Positions 8,734 through 18,141 are shown, numbered from the stretch's first letter. The stretch: DNA of 64,000 bases from Curtobacterium sp. VKM Ac-1393 (GCF_015350995.1 NZ_JADKRW010000005.1:310001-374000), one strand, 5' to 3'. Numbers and translations are program-made. The notes: a model not told the origin generated them from the sequence alone.

Positions 8734-9453
8734 TCAGTTGCTGACCACGGTGCCGATGCGTTCGCCGCGGATGGCGGCCTGGACGTTGCCGTCGCCCTCC
8801 ATGCCGAAGACGTGCATCGGCATGCCGTTGTCCATGCAGAGCGAGAACGCGGTGGCGTCGACGACCTTGAGTCCCTTGAGCAGCGCGTCCTGGTAGGTCA
8901 CGTGGTGCAGCTTCTCGGCCGTGGCGTCCTTCTTCGGGTCGGCGGTGTAGACGCCGTCGACGCCGTTCTTCGCCACGAGGACCTCGTCGGCCTTGATCTC
9001 GAGCGCACGCTGCGCCGCGACCGTGTCGGTGGAGAAGTACGGCAGACCTGCGCCGGCACCGAAGATGACGACCCGGCCCTTCTCGAGGTGCCGCTCGGCG
9101 CGCCGCGGGATGTACGGCTCGGCGACCTGGGTCATCGCGATGGCGGACTGCACGCGCGTGGCAGCACCGGCCTGCTCCAGGAAGTCCTGCAGCGCGAGGG
9201 CGTTCATCACGGTGCCGAGCATGCCCATGTAGTCGGCGCGGCCACGGTCCATCCCGCGTTGGGAGAGTTCGGCGCCGCGGAAGAAGTTGCCCCCGCCGAC
9301 GACGATCGCGATCTCGACCTCTCGCGCCGCGACGGCGATCTCCTTGGCGATGGCACCGATCACGTCCGGGTTCACGCCGAGCGATCCGGCGCCGAACGCC
9401 TCCCCCGACAGCTTCAGCAGTACGCGGCGTCGTCCGGTCTTCTCGTCGGTCAT
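8734..9453 (-). CDS. pyrH: Uridylate kinase
   Basis: This is a 239-residue amino-acid-kinase-fold protein that phosphorylates UMP to UDP. It has the N-terminal [11 protein letters not shown] nucleotide-binding motif, the [11 protein letters not shown] loop, [18 protein letters not shown] (UMP binding), and [15 protein letters not shown] plus [18 protein letters not shown] toward the C-terminus. Length is normal for the family. It lies between frr and tsf, separated from tsf by a strong terminator, so it probably has its own promoter in 9454-9530. Confidence 0.96.
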   Translation of the reverse strand: MTDEKTGRRRVLLKLSGEAFGAGSLGVNPDVIGAIAKEIAVAAREVEIAIVVGGGNFFRGAELSQRGMDRGRADYMGMLGTVMNALALQDFLEQAGAATRVQSAIAMTQVAEPYIPRRAERHLEKGRVVIFGAGAGLPYFSTDTVAAQRALEIKADEVLVAKNGVDGVYTADPKKDATAEKLHHVTYQDALLKGLKVVDATAFSLCMDNGMPMHVFGMEGDGNVQAAIRGERIGTVVSN

Positions 9454-9530
9454 CTGATCGCACCCTTCGTCGTGGTCTCGTGGAAATGTACTCGCGGATG
9501 TGTCGCGTGTGTGTCGCGCCCGTGGGCGCG

Positions 9531-9570
9531 AAAAACGGGGCCAGGAACCTGGTTGGTTCCTGACCCCGTC
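9531..9570 (-). terminator. Rho-independent terminator after tsf
   Basis: Reading leftward, a 15-bp stem (ACGGGGTCAGGAACC with one mismatch against its partner) and a short loop are followed by a run of T (AAAAA on the plus strand at 9531-9535). It lies just after the tsf stop and is the most classical intrinsic terminator in the window. Confidence 0.9.
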
Positions 9571-9579
9571 ACGGGTTCG

Positions 9580-10407
9580 TTACGCGCCGACCTTGACGCG
9601 GGCGAAGCCCTGGATCGTGATGCCGGCGTTCTCGGCGGCCTTCGCGACGGAGATCTTGTTGTCCTTCGCGTAGTCCTGGTCGAGCAGCGACACCTGCTTG
9701 ATGTAGGCGTTCACCCGACCCTCGACGATCTTCGGGAGCGCAGCCTCGGGCTTGCCCTCTTCGCGCGTGATCGCCTCGACGGTCGCACGCTCCTTGGCGA
9801 TCTCGTCGGCCGGGACCTCGTCGCGCGTCAGGTACGTCGGGTTCGCGAACGCGACGTGCTGGGCGATCGAACGGGCCTCAGCCGCGTTGTCACCCTCGTA
9901 CGCGATGACGACGGCGATCTGCGGCGGCAGGTCCTGGCTGGTCTTGTGCAGGTAGATCTCGAAGGCCGAGCCCTCGACACGGCGGACCGTGCGGACCTCG
10001 AGCTTCTCGCCCAGCGCGGCAGCCGACTCGTTGACGACCTCGAGGACGGTCTTGCCGTCGACGGGGGCGGCGTTCGCGGCGGCGACGTCAGCTGCACCGG
10101 CGGCCGCGACGGCCCCGAGCACCTTGTCGGCCAGCGTCGTGAACTTCTCGTTCTTCGCGACGAAGTCGGTCTCGCTCGCGAGCTCGACGACCGTGGCGGC
10201 GCCGTTCTCGGAGCTGGCGACGACGACGCCCTCGGAGGTGGCACGGTCGTCGCGCTTGGCGACGGCCTTCGCACCCTTGATGCGGAGCAGCTCGACGGCC
10301 TTGTCGTAGTCGCCGTCGGCCTCGACGAGCGCGTTCTTCGCGTCCATCATGCCGGCGCCGAGGTCCTCGCGGAGCTTCTTCACGTCAGCAGCGGTGAAGT
10401 TTGCCAT
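9580..10407 (-). CDS. tsf: Elongation factor Ts
   Basis: This 275-residue guanine-nucleotide exchange factor for EF-Tu has the conserved N-terminal UBA-like domain (TAADVKKLREDLGAGMMDAK) and the TDFVAKNEKF motif used to contact EF-Tu. The core domain ends in a conventional VAKAAENAGITI...RVKVGA tail. The ATG at 10407 was chosen because MANFTAADVK is the canonical start; a much longer open frame upstream is not supported. It follows rpsB, as in most bacteria, with a large palindrome between them. Confidence 0.97.
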   Translation of the reverse strand: MANFTAADVKKLREDLGAGMMDAKNALVEADGDYDKAVELLRIKGAKAVAKRDDRATSEGVVVASSENGAATVVELASETDFVAKNEKFTTLADKVLGAVAAAGAADVAAANAAPVDGKTVLEVVNESAAALGEKLEVRTVRRVEGSAFEIYLHKTSQDLPPQIAVVIAYEGDNAAEARSIAQHVAFANPTYLTRDEVPADEIAKERATVEAITREEGKPEAALPKIVEGRVNAYIKQVSLLDQDYAKDNKISVAKAAENAGITIQGFARVKVGA

Positions 10408-10452
10408 TGACTGTCCTTTCTGGACGGTACGTGTGTGGAGAGTGGTGGTGAC

Positions 10453-10486
10453 GCAGGCGCCGGACCCGATCGGGTCCGGCGCCTGC
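10453..10486 (-). terminator. Perfect 34-bp palindrome between rpsB and tsf
   Basis: Arms GCAGGCGCCGGACCCGA and its exact complement meet with no spacer, only seven bases after the rpsB stop. There is no T-run, so it is either a partial attenuator between rpsB and tsf or an mRNA-stabilising 3' structure for rpsB. Confidence 0.6.
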
Positions 10487-10492
10487 GACGGG

Positions 10493-11419
10493 TCACTCGG
10501 CGGGGGTGGTCTCCGCGGCTGCCTCGGCCTCGGCCGTCGGCTCCGCGTTCTTCGCGTCGTCGGCGATCGGCTCGCCGATCTCCTTCGCGGCGACCTGCGC
10601 GTCAGCGTCGTTCTCCTCGACCGGCACAGCGGTCTCGGCGGGCGTCTCGGTCGTGGCGGCGGCCTCGCCACCGAGGAGCTCCTGCTCCCATTCGGCGAGG
10701 GGCTCTGCGGCCTCTTCGTCGTCGCCACCGTTGTGACGGGTCTTCAGGCCCTCGGCCGCGGCGTCGGCGACGATGCGGGTCAGGAGGCCGACGGAGCGGA
10801 TCGCGTCGTCGTTGCCCGGGATCGGGTACGTGATCTCGTCGGGGTCGCAGTTGGTGTCGAGGATGCCGATGATCGGGATACCGAGCTTCTGCGCCTCGTC
10901 GACGGCGAGGTGCTCCTTCTTGGTGTCGACGATCCAGAGCGCGCTCGGGGTCCGCGTGAGGTTGCGGATACCACCGAGGGTCTTGTGGAGCTTGTCCAGC
11001 TCGCGCTTCTTGATGAGGAGCTCCTTCTTGGTGAAGCCCTTCGTCGTGTCGTCGAAGTCGATCTCCTCGAGCTCCTTCATGCGCGCGAGGCGCTTGGAGA
11101 CCGTCTGGAAGTTCGTGAGCAGACCGCCGAGCCAACGCTGGTTGACGTACGGCTGGCCGACGCGGGTCGCCTGCTCGGCGATGGAGCCCTGCGCCTGCTT
11201 CTTGGTGCCCACGAAGAGGATCGTGCCACCGTGCGCGACCGTCTCCTTGACGAAGTCGTACGCGCGGTCGATGAAGGCCAGCGACTGCTGCAGGTCGATG
11301 ATGTGGATGCCCGAGCGCTCGGCGAGGATGAAGCGCTTCACCTTCGGGTTCCACCGACGGGTCTGGTGTCCGAAGTGGACGCCGCTGTCGAGCAGCTGGC
11401 GGATGGTGACGACGGCCAT
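10493..11419 (-). CDS. rpsB: 30S ribosomal protein S2
   Basis: This 308-residue protein has the S2 signatures [20 protein letters not shown] and [19 protein letters not shown], and [25 protein letters not shown] near the core end. Residues from about 240 onward form an acidic Ala/Glu-rich tail, longer than in Escherichia coli but usual in actinobacteria. The ATG at 11419 is preceded by the perfect ribosome binding site GAAGGAGG. It forms an operon with tsf. Confidence 0.97.
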   Translation of the reverse strand: MAVVTIRQLLDSGVHFGHQTRRWNPKVKRFILAERSGIHIIDLQQSLAFIDRAYDFVKETVAHGGTILFVGTKKQAQGSIAEQATRVGQPYVNQRWLGGLLTNFQTVSKRLARMKELEEIDFDDTTKGFTKKELLIKKRELDKLHKTLGGIRNLTRTPSALWIVDTKKEHLAVDEAQKLGIPIIGILDTNCDPDEITYPIPGNDDAIRSVGLLTRIVADAAAEGLKTRHNGGDDEEAAEPLAEWEQELLGGEAAATTETPAETAVPVEENDADAQVAAKEIGEPIADDAKNAEPTAEAEAAAETTPAE

Positions 11420-11646
11420 GTGCCGTCCTCCTTCTGTGTTCTCGGCGCACAGCTGCGCTGTGCCCCTGTTGCGGTTGTGTCGAGCACGACCGGAGGTCGT
11501 GATCCCTGGTGCCCTGGCACGCGACCGCCCGCTCGTGAGAGCGGGACCGGTGGTCGGGTCCCGGGTCGGAGACGGCGAACCGTTGACGACCCTGTGGACA
11601 CGCGAAGTCAGCGCGCATCAGCGCACTGCTGGAGAAATGCTAGCAG
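11420..11646 (-). promoter_or_regulatory. rpsB promoter and long 5' leader
   Basis: A -10-like TAGCAT lies at 11638-11643, which predicts transcription starting about 210 bases before the rpsB ATG. The leader contains hairpins, including CCCGCTCGTGAGAGCGGG (about 11527-11544) and a GCACAGC/GCTGTGC stem (about 11447-11465) close to the ribosome binding site. Long structured leaders of S2 genes can be autoregulatory in other bacteria; that role here is inference. Confidence 0.5.
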
Positions 11647-11700
11647 ACAGGAGGCCCGGATCACGCGCGCCGATCGGCTGACGTGATCCGGGCCTCCTGT
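11647..11700 (-). terminator. 19-bp perfect hairpin after the MFS gene
   Basis: The arm ACAGGAGGCCCGGATCACG (11647-11665) pairs perfectly with 11682-11700 across a 16-base loop. It lies 30 bases after the MFS stop and before the rpsB promoter. The GGAGGCCCG/CGGGCCTCC core links it to the dispersed palindrome family. No T-run is present. Confidence 0.7.
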
Positions 11701-11730
11701 CCGGTGATCCGGCGGATCAGGAGGACCTGG

Positions 11731-13173
11731 TCAGGCCTTGGCCTGCACCGTGTCGCCCTCGGCGGAGATGCCCATCTCCTCGAGCGAGCGCCCCTTGGTC
11801 TCGGGGATCTTCGCGATGACGAAGAAGAACGAGATCAGCGCGAACAGCGCGTAGATGCCGTAGGTGACCGTCAGGTTGAAACCGGACAGCACCGGGAAGG
11901 TGATGGTGACGATGAAGTTCGCGACCCAGTTGGCCGCCGAGCCGATGCCGAGCGCCGTGGCACGGATGCGGTTCGGGAACATCTCGCCGAGCAGCACCCA
12001 CATGAGCGGGCCCCACGTCGCGCCGAACGACACGACGAACAGGTTCGCGAAGATGAGCGCGATGACGCCCCAGGAGCCGGGCAGGCTCGGGTTGCCGTCG
12101 ACGATCGTGGACTGCGAGAACGCGATCGCGACCATCGCCAGCGACACGAACATGCCTGCGGAACCGGTCACGAGCAACGGCTTCCGACCGACCTTGTCGA
12201 CCAGGAAGATCGCGATGAACGTGACCGCGACGTTGACCACCGAGGTGATCGTCGAGATGAGGAACGAGTCGCTCTCCTTGAACCCGACGGCCTGCCAGAG
12301 CGTCGTCGAGTAGTAGAAGATCACGTTGATGCCGACGAACTGCTGCAGGACGGCCAGGATGATGCCGACCCAGACGATGGGCTGCAGACCGAAACGGTTG
12401 CCGCGGATGGAGCCCTTCTTCTCGTTGGCTTCCTTCTTGATGCCGTCCTGGATCTCCTCCAGGCTCGTGTTGACGGTCTCGCGCGGCACGATCTTCGTCA
12501 TGACCTCGCGTGCGTCCTCGGTCCGACCCTTGGCGAGCAGGTACCGCGGCGACTCCGGCAGCGTGATGGCCAGGATGCCGTAGACGACCGACGGGATCAC
12601 GCCGACCAGGAACATCCAGCGCCAGGCCGGCAGGCCGAAGACCTCAGCCGATGCGCTGCCCGCCGTGACCGCGAAGAACTGGTCGGACAGCAGCGCGGCG
12701 AAGATACCGAGCGTGATGGCGAGCTGCTGGAACGAGGCCAGCCGCCCACGGATGGCCTTCGGCGAGACCTCGGAGATGTACGCCGGCGCGATGACCGACG
12801 CCGTGCCGATGCCGAGACCGCCGACGAGGCGCCACAGGACGAAGTCCCACGTGGCGAACGCGAAGCCGGAACCGATCGACGACACGAGGAAGAGCACGGC
12901 GGCCCAGAACATCACGCGGGTGCGGCCCCAGCGGTCCGCGAGACGACCGGCGAAGAAGGCACCGAACGCACAGCCGATCAGGGCGGACGCGACCGCGAAG
13001 CCGCTGGCCGCCTCGGACAGGCCGAACTCGCCCTTGATGGCCTCGACGGCGCCGTTGATGACCGACGAGTCGAAACCGAAGAGGAAACCGCCCACCGCTG
13101 CTGCGATGGCGAATGCGGTGACCTTCCCCTTGAACGCACGGTCCTCGCCGTGCCCGGTGGCTGTGTTGGACAC
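11731..13173 (-). CDS. Sugar-porter family MFS transporter
   Basis: This 480-residue, 12-helix transporter is of the sugar/H+ symporter type. Diagnostic motifs are GFDSSVINGAV in helix 1, GRLADRWGRTRV between helices 2 and 3, PESPRYLLAKGR after helix 6, and PETKGRSLEEM at the end of helix 12. It probably imports a monosaccharide or polyol with protons; the substrate cannot be told from sequence. The start is a GTG with AGGAG four bases upstream; a much longer frame upstream is an artefact. It stands alone with its own terminator. Confidence 0.92.
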   Translation of the reverse strand: MSNTATGHGEDRAFKGKVTAFAIAAAVGGFLFGFDSSVINGAVEAIKGEFGLSEAASGFAVASALIGCAFGAFFAGRLADRWGRTRVMFWAAVLFLVSSIGSGFAFATWDFVLWRLVGGLGIGTASVIAPAYISEVSPKAIRGRLASFQQLAITLGIFAALLSDQFFAVTAGSASAEVFGLPAWRWMFLVGVIPSVVYGILAITLPESPRYLLAKGRTEDAREVMTKIVPRETVNTSLEEIQDGIKKEANEKKGSIRGNRFGLQPIVWVGIILAVLQQFVGINVIFYYSTTLWQAVGFKESDSFLISTITSVVNVAVTFIAIFLVDKVGRKPLLVTGSAGMFVSLAMVAIAFSQSTIVDGNPSLPGSWGVIALIFANLFVVSFGATWGPLMWVLLGEMFPNRIRATALGIGSAANWVANFIVTITFPVLSGFNLTVTYGIYALFALISFFFVIAKIPETKGRSLEEMGISAEGDTVQAKA

Positions 13174-13512
13174 GATGCTCCTGGGTTCTGCCGCCGTGCG
13201 GGATGCTGCACGGTGCCCCGGCGGTCGGCTCGTTCGCCGTCCGAGCGGCGTTGCGTGGTCCGGAGCGGCCCCGACTGTACTCCTCGTGGGGGATGTGGTC
13301 ATAACCGGGTGCGTCCGGTGGCGGGGGCGGGGGCGCGCACGATCTTTCCGACATTCCACGCGTTGATCACCTCGTGCTTCGTCGCAAGACGCGTCCACAT
13401 GCTCGTTCGTTGCGGTTGCGTCGTCCCTCCACAGGCCGGGAGGCCCGCCCCACCCTCCACGGACCGCCTCACCTCGGTCGTGTGGCCGGCCCCAGCCGGA
13501 CAGAGTGGCGGC
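13174..13512. other. Divergent intergenic region, MFS / M23 peptidase
   Basis: These 339 bases hold no gene I can support. They must contain the leftward MFS promoter and the rightward peptidase promoter. A -10-like CAGAGT at 13501-13506 lies six bases before the peptidase ATG, which suggests a leaderless mRNA. The middle part (about 13340-13440) is less GC-rich and may hold regulatory sites, but no clear palindrome was found. Confidence 0.5.
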
Positions 13513-14094
13513 ATGCTCCTGTTCCCCGGCTCCGGCACCCGGCTGCCCCCGGTCGTCACGATGGTGGTGGTGATCGGGGCGTTCGGGGTGGCCACCGCGT
13601 CGTTGCCCACACCCGGGCCCGCGCCGGAGGACGTGCGCGACCACCGGGAGCGCTCGGCGGCGGCTCGTGCTGCCGAGCCGTGGGTCTGGCCGACCGGCAC
13701 GCGGGTGGTCGAGCGCGGGTGGGAGCCGCCGTCCGACGACTACGCCGCCGGTCACCGAGGAATCGACGTGCCGGCGCCGCTCGGTACGACTGCAGCGGCG
13801 GTCGACGACGGCACGGTGGCGTTCGCCGGAACGGTGGGCGGCAGGAGCGTCGTGACCGTCGACCACGGCGGCGGGCTCGTCAGCACCCTCGACTCGGTGC
13901 AGCCGCTCGTCGCTGCCGGCGACCACGTCCGACAGGGTGATCCGGTCGGCCGGGTGTCCGTGGGGCATTGCCCGGCCTCGGCTCCCTGTCTGCACCTCGG
14001 CGCTCGGGTCGACGGCCGCTACGTGGACCCGACGTCGTACCTTCCCCCGGCCGAGTGGCCCGTCCTGTTGCCGGAGTCCGCTTGGCCGGGGTGA
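13513..14094 (+). CDS. Secreted M23-family peptidase (LytM domain)
   Basis: This 193-residue protein has an N-terminal hydrophobic signal or anchor (about 12-32). A compact LytM domain follows, with GHRGIDVPAPLGT (first zinc ligands H and D), the glycine-rich strand SVVTVDHGGGLVST, and the C-terminal PCLHLGARVDG. In the last motif the usual HxH is CLH, so the zinc-binding histidine is kept but the first histidine is cysteine, a variant I recall in actinobacterial members. It probably cuts peptidoglycan cross-bridges or regulates another enzyme. It is the only rightward gene in this part of the window. Confidence 0.88.
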   Translation: MLLFPGSGTRLPPVVTMVVVIGAFGVATASLPTPGPAPEDVRDHRERSAAARAAEPWVWPTGTRVVERGWEPPSDDYAAGHRGIDVPAPLGTTAAAVDDGTVAFAGTVGGRSVVTVDHGGGLVSTLDSVQPLVAAGDHVRQGDPVGRVSVGHCPASAPCLHLGARVDGRYVDPTSYLPPAEWPVLLPESAWPG

Positions 14095-14418
14095 GCGTCG
14101 GCGACGGGCGACGTGCGACGGGCGACGTGCGATGGCCCGCTGACTGGCCGGGTGCGTGGGCAAGCGTCAGGCGCGTCAGGCGCGTCAGGCGCGTCGCAAC
14201 TCCACGACGGCGCAGCGCCACGCCGGTGCTACCGTGCCGCCGGTCGCTCGGTCGCGCCGTTCCAACGTTCCGGCGCCGCGCGGTCGTACGAACGGACGGC
14301 GCCGGTCCGGCGGTCGCTCGACGCCGGCCGGTCGTTCCCTCGGCGCCGGTCCGGCGATCGCTCGGCGCCGGTCCGGCGATCACGCGCGGGGCGCGGCGCC
14401 GGTCCGACGGACACGGCG
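14095..14418. repeat. Repeat-rich intergenic region between convergent genes
   Basis: No gene is supported here. Three repeat types were read directly. A 14-base unit GACGGGCGACGTGC is repeated in tandem near 14103-14131. A 10-base unit GCGTCAGGC(G) is repeated three times plus a partial copy at 14164-14196. The 16-base CGGCGCCGGTCCGGCG occurs at 14297-14312, 14341-14356 and 14363-14378, with a one-base variant at 14394-14409. The 10-base period matches one helical turn. Confidence 0.7.
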
Positions 14419-15348
14419 TCAGGCGCGCGGGTGTGCCGTCCGGTAGACCTCGCGCAGCCGTGCTGAGGACACGTGCGTGTAGATCTGCGTGGTCCCGAGG
14501 CTCGCGTGCCCGAGGAGTTCCTGCACCGCCCGCAGGTCCGCTCCCCCGTCGAGCAGGTGCGTCGCCGCGGTGTGCCGGAAGGTGTGCGGACCGCTCGGCC
14601 CCTCGCCGGGCAGGTCGCCCAGCAAACGGGCGACGACCCGGTACGCACTGCGGACCCCGAGTCGGCCGCCCCGATCGCCGAGGAACAGCGCGGGGCTCGC
14701 GACCTCTGCCCGGGCCGCGAGGGCCGGGCGACCGCGCGCGGTCCACGCTTCGAGGGCGTCGCGTGCCGGAACACCGAACGGGACGACCCGCTCCTTGCCG
14801 CCCTTGCCGAGCACCCGGACCGTGAGCCGCCCGCGGTCGACGTCCGTGACGTCGACGCCCACGAGTTCGCTCACCCGGATAGCCGCCGCGTACAACAGCT
14901 CGACGAGCGCCAGGTCTCTGACCGCTGTCGGGTCGTCCGTGGCAGCGCGAGCGCCGAGCCCGTCGAGCATCACGCGCACCTGGTCGGCCGACACCACCCG
15001 CGGCAGGTGCGACCCGCCCTTCGGTGCACGGAGTCTGACTCCAGCATCGGAGGAGGTCACCCCGGTCTCGCTCGCCCACCGGGTGAACGCTCGCACCGAC
15101 GACGACCGGCGGGCGATCGTCGACCGTGCGAGCCCACGCTGGTCGGCCTGCCACAACCAGTCGCGGAGGAGCTCGAGGTCGACCCCGTCGATGCCCGCGA
15201 TGCCTCGCTCGGCTGCGAACGAGACGAACTGCTCGAGGTCGTTCGCGTAGGCACGCAGGGTCTGCTCGCTGAGTCCCCTGGCGTGCCGAGCATGCCCGAG
15301 GAAGGCGTCCACCGCCGCCACGAGTCGCCCGTCCGTCCGCTCCGCCAC
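14419..15348 (-). CDS. xerC: Tyrosine recombinase XerC
   Basis: This 309-residue site-specific recombinase resolves chromosome dimers at dif together with XerD. An N-terminal SAM-like DNA-binding domain (about 10-95) is followed by the catalytic domain, with Arg in IRVSELVGVDV, Lys in GKGGKERVVPFG, HTFRHTAATHLL, HASLGTTQIYTHV and the tyrosine nucleophile in IYTHVSSARL. The GTG at 15348 was chosen because a -10-like TACGCT ends six bases before it (leaderless) and the length fits the family. Position next to dprA is the conserved actinobacterial location, so this is housekeeping, not a prophage integrase. Confidence 0.93.
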   Translation of the reverse strand: MAERTDGRLVAAVDAFLGHARHARGLSEQTLRAYANDLEQFVSFAAERGIAGIDGVDLELLRDWLWQADQRGLARSTIARRSSSVRAFTRWASETGVTSSDAGVRLRAPKGGSHLPRVVSADQVRVMLDGLGARAATDDPTAVRDLALVELLYAAAIRVSELVGVDVTDVDRGRLTVRVLGKGGKERVVPFGVPARDALEAWTARGRPALAARAEVASPALFLGDRGGRLGVRSAYRVVARLLGDLPGEGPSGPHTFRHTAATHLLDGGADLRAVQELLGHASLGTTQIYTHVSSARLREVYRTAHPRA

Positions 15349-15373
15349 GTCGTCAGCGTACGGCGGGCCGCTG

Positions 15374-16621
15374 TCACGACCGCCCCCACCCGCCGCTGCC
15401 GTGCACCACGAGGCCCTGGAGCTGTGCGAGGGCGAGGGCGTCGACCACCTCGGCCACCGACAGCCCGGACCGCCGTGCGATCTCGGTCTCCGGCAGGGCG
15501 CGACGACCGAGCGCATCGATGACTCGGACGACCTCGGGGTCCCGCTCCACTGACGCGATCGGCTCGTCGGGCACCGCGGACGTGCCGGCTGCGGCCAAAG
15601 GACGCATCGCGGCGACCGGATCGCCGGGGTGCACGACCAGCTCTGCACGCCCCTGCGCGACCAACCGGTGGCACCCCACTGACGCCGAGGACGCGAACGC
15701 GCCGGGAACGGCGAACACCGCCCGGCCGAGCTGCCCGGCGTGGTGCGCGGTGTTGAGCGCTCCGGACCTGGCGCCGGCCTCGACCACGACCGTGGCGTCG
15801 GCGAGTGCGGCGATCAAACGGTTCCGGGCCAGGAACCGCCACCGCGTCGGTCGTGTGCCCGGTGCGGACTCCGCCAGCAGGGCTCCCTGCCGGGCGACGT
15901 TCCGGAGCAGCTGCACGTTGCCCGCCGGGTAGAGCTGGTCGATGCCCCCGGCCAGGACCGCGACCGTCGGAGTCCCCGCGGCGATCGCCACCCGGTGCGC
16001 AACCGCGTCGATGCCGTAGGCCCCGCCGCTGACGATCGTGCACCCAGCGTCCGCCGCCGTCGACGTGATCTCGGCGGCGGCCTCGGCACCGGCGACGGTG
16101 TTCGCCCGCGACCCGACCACGGCCAGAACGGGCGTGCTGTCCACGACGTGCTCCGTCGCGGTGCGCGCCCAGAGCACGAGCGGCGCGTGCGGGCCGAGGT
16201 CGTCGAGCGCCGTCGGCCATCCGGCGCCGCCGGGTACGAGCAACCGTCCGCCGACTGCTTCTGCCGATGCCACGACGTCACCGACGTCGGACCGGGCCAG
16301 CCGCGGGCGCCACCGGTCGATCGCCGAGTGCAGGACAGCGCCGAACGCGTCAGCGTCCTCCGACCCGGGCACCCCGGCCTCGACGCAGCCGTCCAGCAGC
16401 TCGACGAACTCTCCGTCTGCCGCCAGCAGCACCGAGCCGAGCGCGCGTTCGGGTCCGAGTGACGCCATCAGTTCACCGGCGACCGCGTCTCCTGGCTCCA
16501 CGATCACGGACCACGCGACCCTGGCGGCGGTGTCGACGGGATCCGATGCGCCGTCCGGTCCGAGAACCCGCCGGACGGCGGCGAGCAACTCACCGGGGTG
16601 CCCGGACCGGGCGCCGCTCAC
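15374..16621 (-). CDS. dprA: DNA-processing protein DprA
   Basis: This 415-residue protein has the DprA Rossmann-like domain, with VLAVVGSRANTVAG, TIVSGGAYGIDAVAHRVA, VLAGGIDQLYPAGN, ESAPGTRPTRWRFLARNRLI and EAGARSGALNTAHHA. A C-terminal winged helix (about 350-410, RALPETEIARRSGLSVAEVV) follows. In known systems it loads RecA on incoming single-stranded DNA during transformation. The GTG at 16621 overlaps the comM stop as GTGA, so it is coupled to comM. Confidence 0.94.
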   Translation of the reverse strand: MSGARSGHPGELLAAVRRVLGPDGASDPVDTAARVAWSVIVEPGDAVAGELMASLGPERALGSVLLAADGEFVELLDGCVEAGVPGSEDADAFGAVLHSAIDRWRPRLARSDVGDVVASAEAVGGRLLVPGGAGWPTALDDLGPHAPLVLWARTATEHVVDSTPVLAVVGSRANTVAGAEAAAEITSTAADAGCTIVSGGAYGIDAVAHRVAIAAGTPTVAVLAGGIDQLYPAGNVQLLRNVARQGALLAESAPGTRPTRWRFLARNRLIAALADATVVVEAGARSGALNTAHHAGQLGRAVFAVPGAFASSASVGCHRLVAQGRAELVVHPGDPVAAMRPLAAAGTSAVPDEPIASVERDPEVVRVIDALGRRALPETEIARRSGLSVAEVVDALALAQLQGLVVHGSGGWGRS

Positions 16622-18141
16622 AGTGCACTCCGCAGCGCGAGCGCGCCGCGGACGTGCGACCCGGTCGGCCGTTCGGCCGCTTCGAGATCGGCGAGCGTCC
16701 ACGCCAGGCGCATCACGCGGTCCCAGCCGCGCATGGTCAGGGTGCCGAGGTCGAGCGCCCGGTCGAGCTCGGTGGTCGATCCCGGCTCGATGCGTCCGTC
16801 AGCACGCAGCCACGCTCCGGTGACCTCGGCGTTCTTCGTCCATCCGGTCCCCCGCAGCCGCGCGGACATCCGCGCCCGAGCCGCAGTGACCCAGGCGCGA
16901 GCCTCCGCCGTCGTCGGGGTACCCCCGTCGGCGCCGCGCATCTTGCCGGTCGTCACCCGGGGGACGAGCACCCGGATGTCCATGCGGTCGAGCAGCGGTC
17001 CGGACATGCGCCCGAGGTAGCGGCGGACAGCGCTCGGTGGGCACTCGCAGGGCTGCCCGTGTGCACCGCCGGCGTTGCCGCACGGACAGGGGTTGGCCGC
17101 GAGCACGACCTGACACCGTGCCGGGAACTCGGCGGCACCAGCAGCGCGGTGGATCGTGATGCGGCCGGACTCCAGGGGCTGGCGGAGGGCGTCGAGCACC
17201 ACACGTGGGAACTCGGGCGCTTCGTCGAGGAACAGGATGCCACCGGTCGCCCGCGACACCGCTCCGGGGCGCAGCACTCCCGAGCCGCCCCCGATCAGCG
17301 AGACCGCCGAGGCGGAGTGGTGCGGTGCCTCCCACGGGGGCTTCGTGCTCCACGACGCCGGACCGAGTCCGGCGACCGAACGAACGGCAGCGACCTCGAG
17401 CGCGGTCTCGTCGTCGAGGTCCGGCAAGAGCCCGGGTAGTCGCTCGGCGAGCATCGTCTTGCCGGCACCGGGCGGACCGAGCAGGAGTGCGTGGTGCCCT
17501 CCTGCCGCCGCCGCGACGACCGCGCGCACACCGATCGGGTTGCCCACGACGTCCGCCAGCTCGGCCACCGGGCGCAGGACCGACGGGACGGGGATCGGCA
17601 GCACCGCATCGACCTCGACGGGCGGCAGGAGCGCTCCGGCGTCGATCGCGGCGGCTCGGAGCGAGTCGACCCCGGTGGTCCGCACACCGCCGACCACGCG
17701 GGCCTCCGGCAGGTTGCCGACGGGGAGCACCACCCGGTCGACCCCGGCCTCGCGGGCAGCGAGCAGCATCGGGATCACACCGGCGACCGGTCGGACCCGA
17801 CCGTCCAGACCGAGCTCGCCGATGTACACGATGCGCTCGCTCACGTCGGGGGCGAGTCCGGCCCCGGCGAGCACGGCCATCGCGATCGCCAGGTCGAACC
17901 CGGACCCGCGCTTCGGGATGGCCGCCGGTGTCAGGTTCACCGTGATGCGGCGAGCGGGCAGGGGGCACCCGGCGTTCGCAGCGGCGGCGCGCACCCGCTC
18001 GCGGGCTTCGCCGAGGGAGGTGTCGGGGAGCCCGATGATGCTGAAGGCCGGCAGCTGGCTGGTGAGGTGGGCCTCCACCTCGATCCGACGTCCGGTGACA
18101 CCGAGCAGGGCCACGGCAGCGGCGCGCCCGATGCCCGTCAC
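16618..18141 (-). CDS. comM: ComM/YifB-type Mg-chelatase-like AAA+ ATPase
   Basis: This 507-residue hexameric helicase-like ATPase aids branch migration during natural transformation in studied bacteria. The N-terminal Lon-like domain (about 20-170, ending near the ITVNLTPAAIPKRGSGFDLA segment) is followed by the AAA+ core with Walker A GPPGAGKTMLAERLPG and Walker B GGILFLDEAPEFPR. A cysteine cluster (ANPCPCGNAGG...CECPPS) and the C-terminal Mg-chelatase domain complete it. The GTG overlaps the yraN stop as GTGA and the stop overlaps the dprA start, so yraN-comM-dprA is one coupled unit. Confidence 0.94.
   Translation of the reverse strand: MTGIGRAAAVALLGVTGRRIEVEAHLTSQLPAFSIIGLPDTSLGEARERVRAAAANAGCPLPARRITVNLTPAAIPKRGSGFDLAIAMAVLAGAGLAPDVSERIVYIGELGLDGRVRPVAGVIPMLLAAREAGVDRVVLPVGNLPEARVVGGVRTTGVDSLRAAAIDAGALLPPVEVDAVLPIPVPSVLRPVAELADVVGNPIGVRAVVAAAAGGHHALLLGPPGAGKTMLAERLPGLLPDLDDETALEVAAVRSVAGLGPASWSTKPPWEAPHHSASAVSLIGGGSGVLRPGAVSRATGGILFLDEAPEFPRVVLDALRQPLESGRITIHRAAGAAEFPARCQVVLAANPCPCGNAGGAHGQPCECPPSAVRRYLGRMSGPLLDRMDIRVLVPRVTTGKMRGADGGTPTTAEARAWVTAARARMSARLRGTGWTKNAEVTGAWLRADGRIEPGSTTELDRALDLGTLTMRGWDRVMRLAWTLADLEAAERPTGSHVRGALALRSAL

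Noticed and set aside
13174..13512. A gene in the MFS / M23 gap
   Set aside because: Open frames there are short, lack ribosome binding sites and show no family motif.
14297..14409. CRISPR-like array
   Set aside because: The 16-base repeats have irregular, overlapping spacing with no spacer of constant length and no cas genes.
14419..15348. Possible prophage or integrative-element integrase
   Set aside because: It is XerC by motifs and by conserved position next to dprA; no phage genes or attachment repeats lie nearby.
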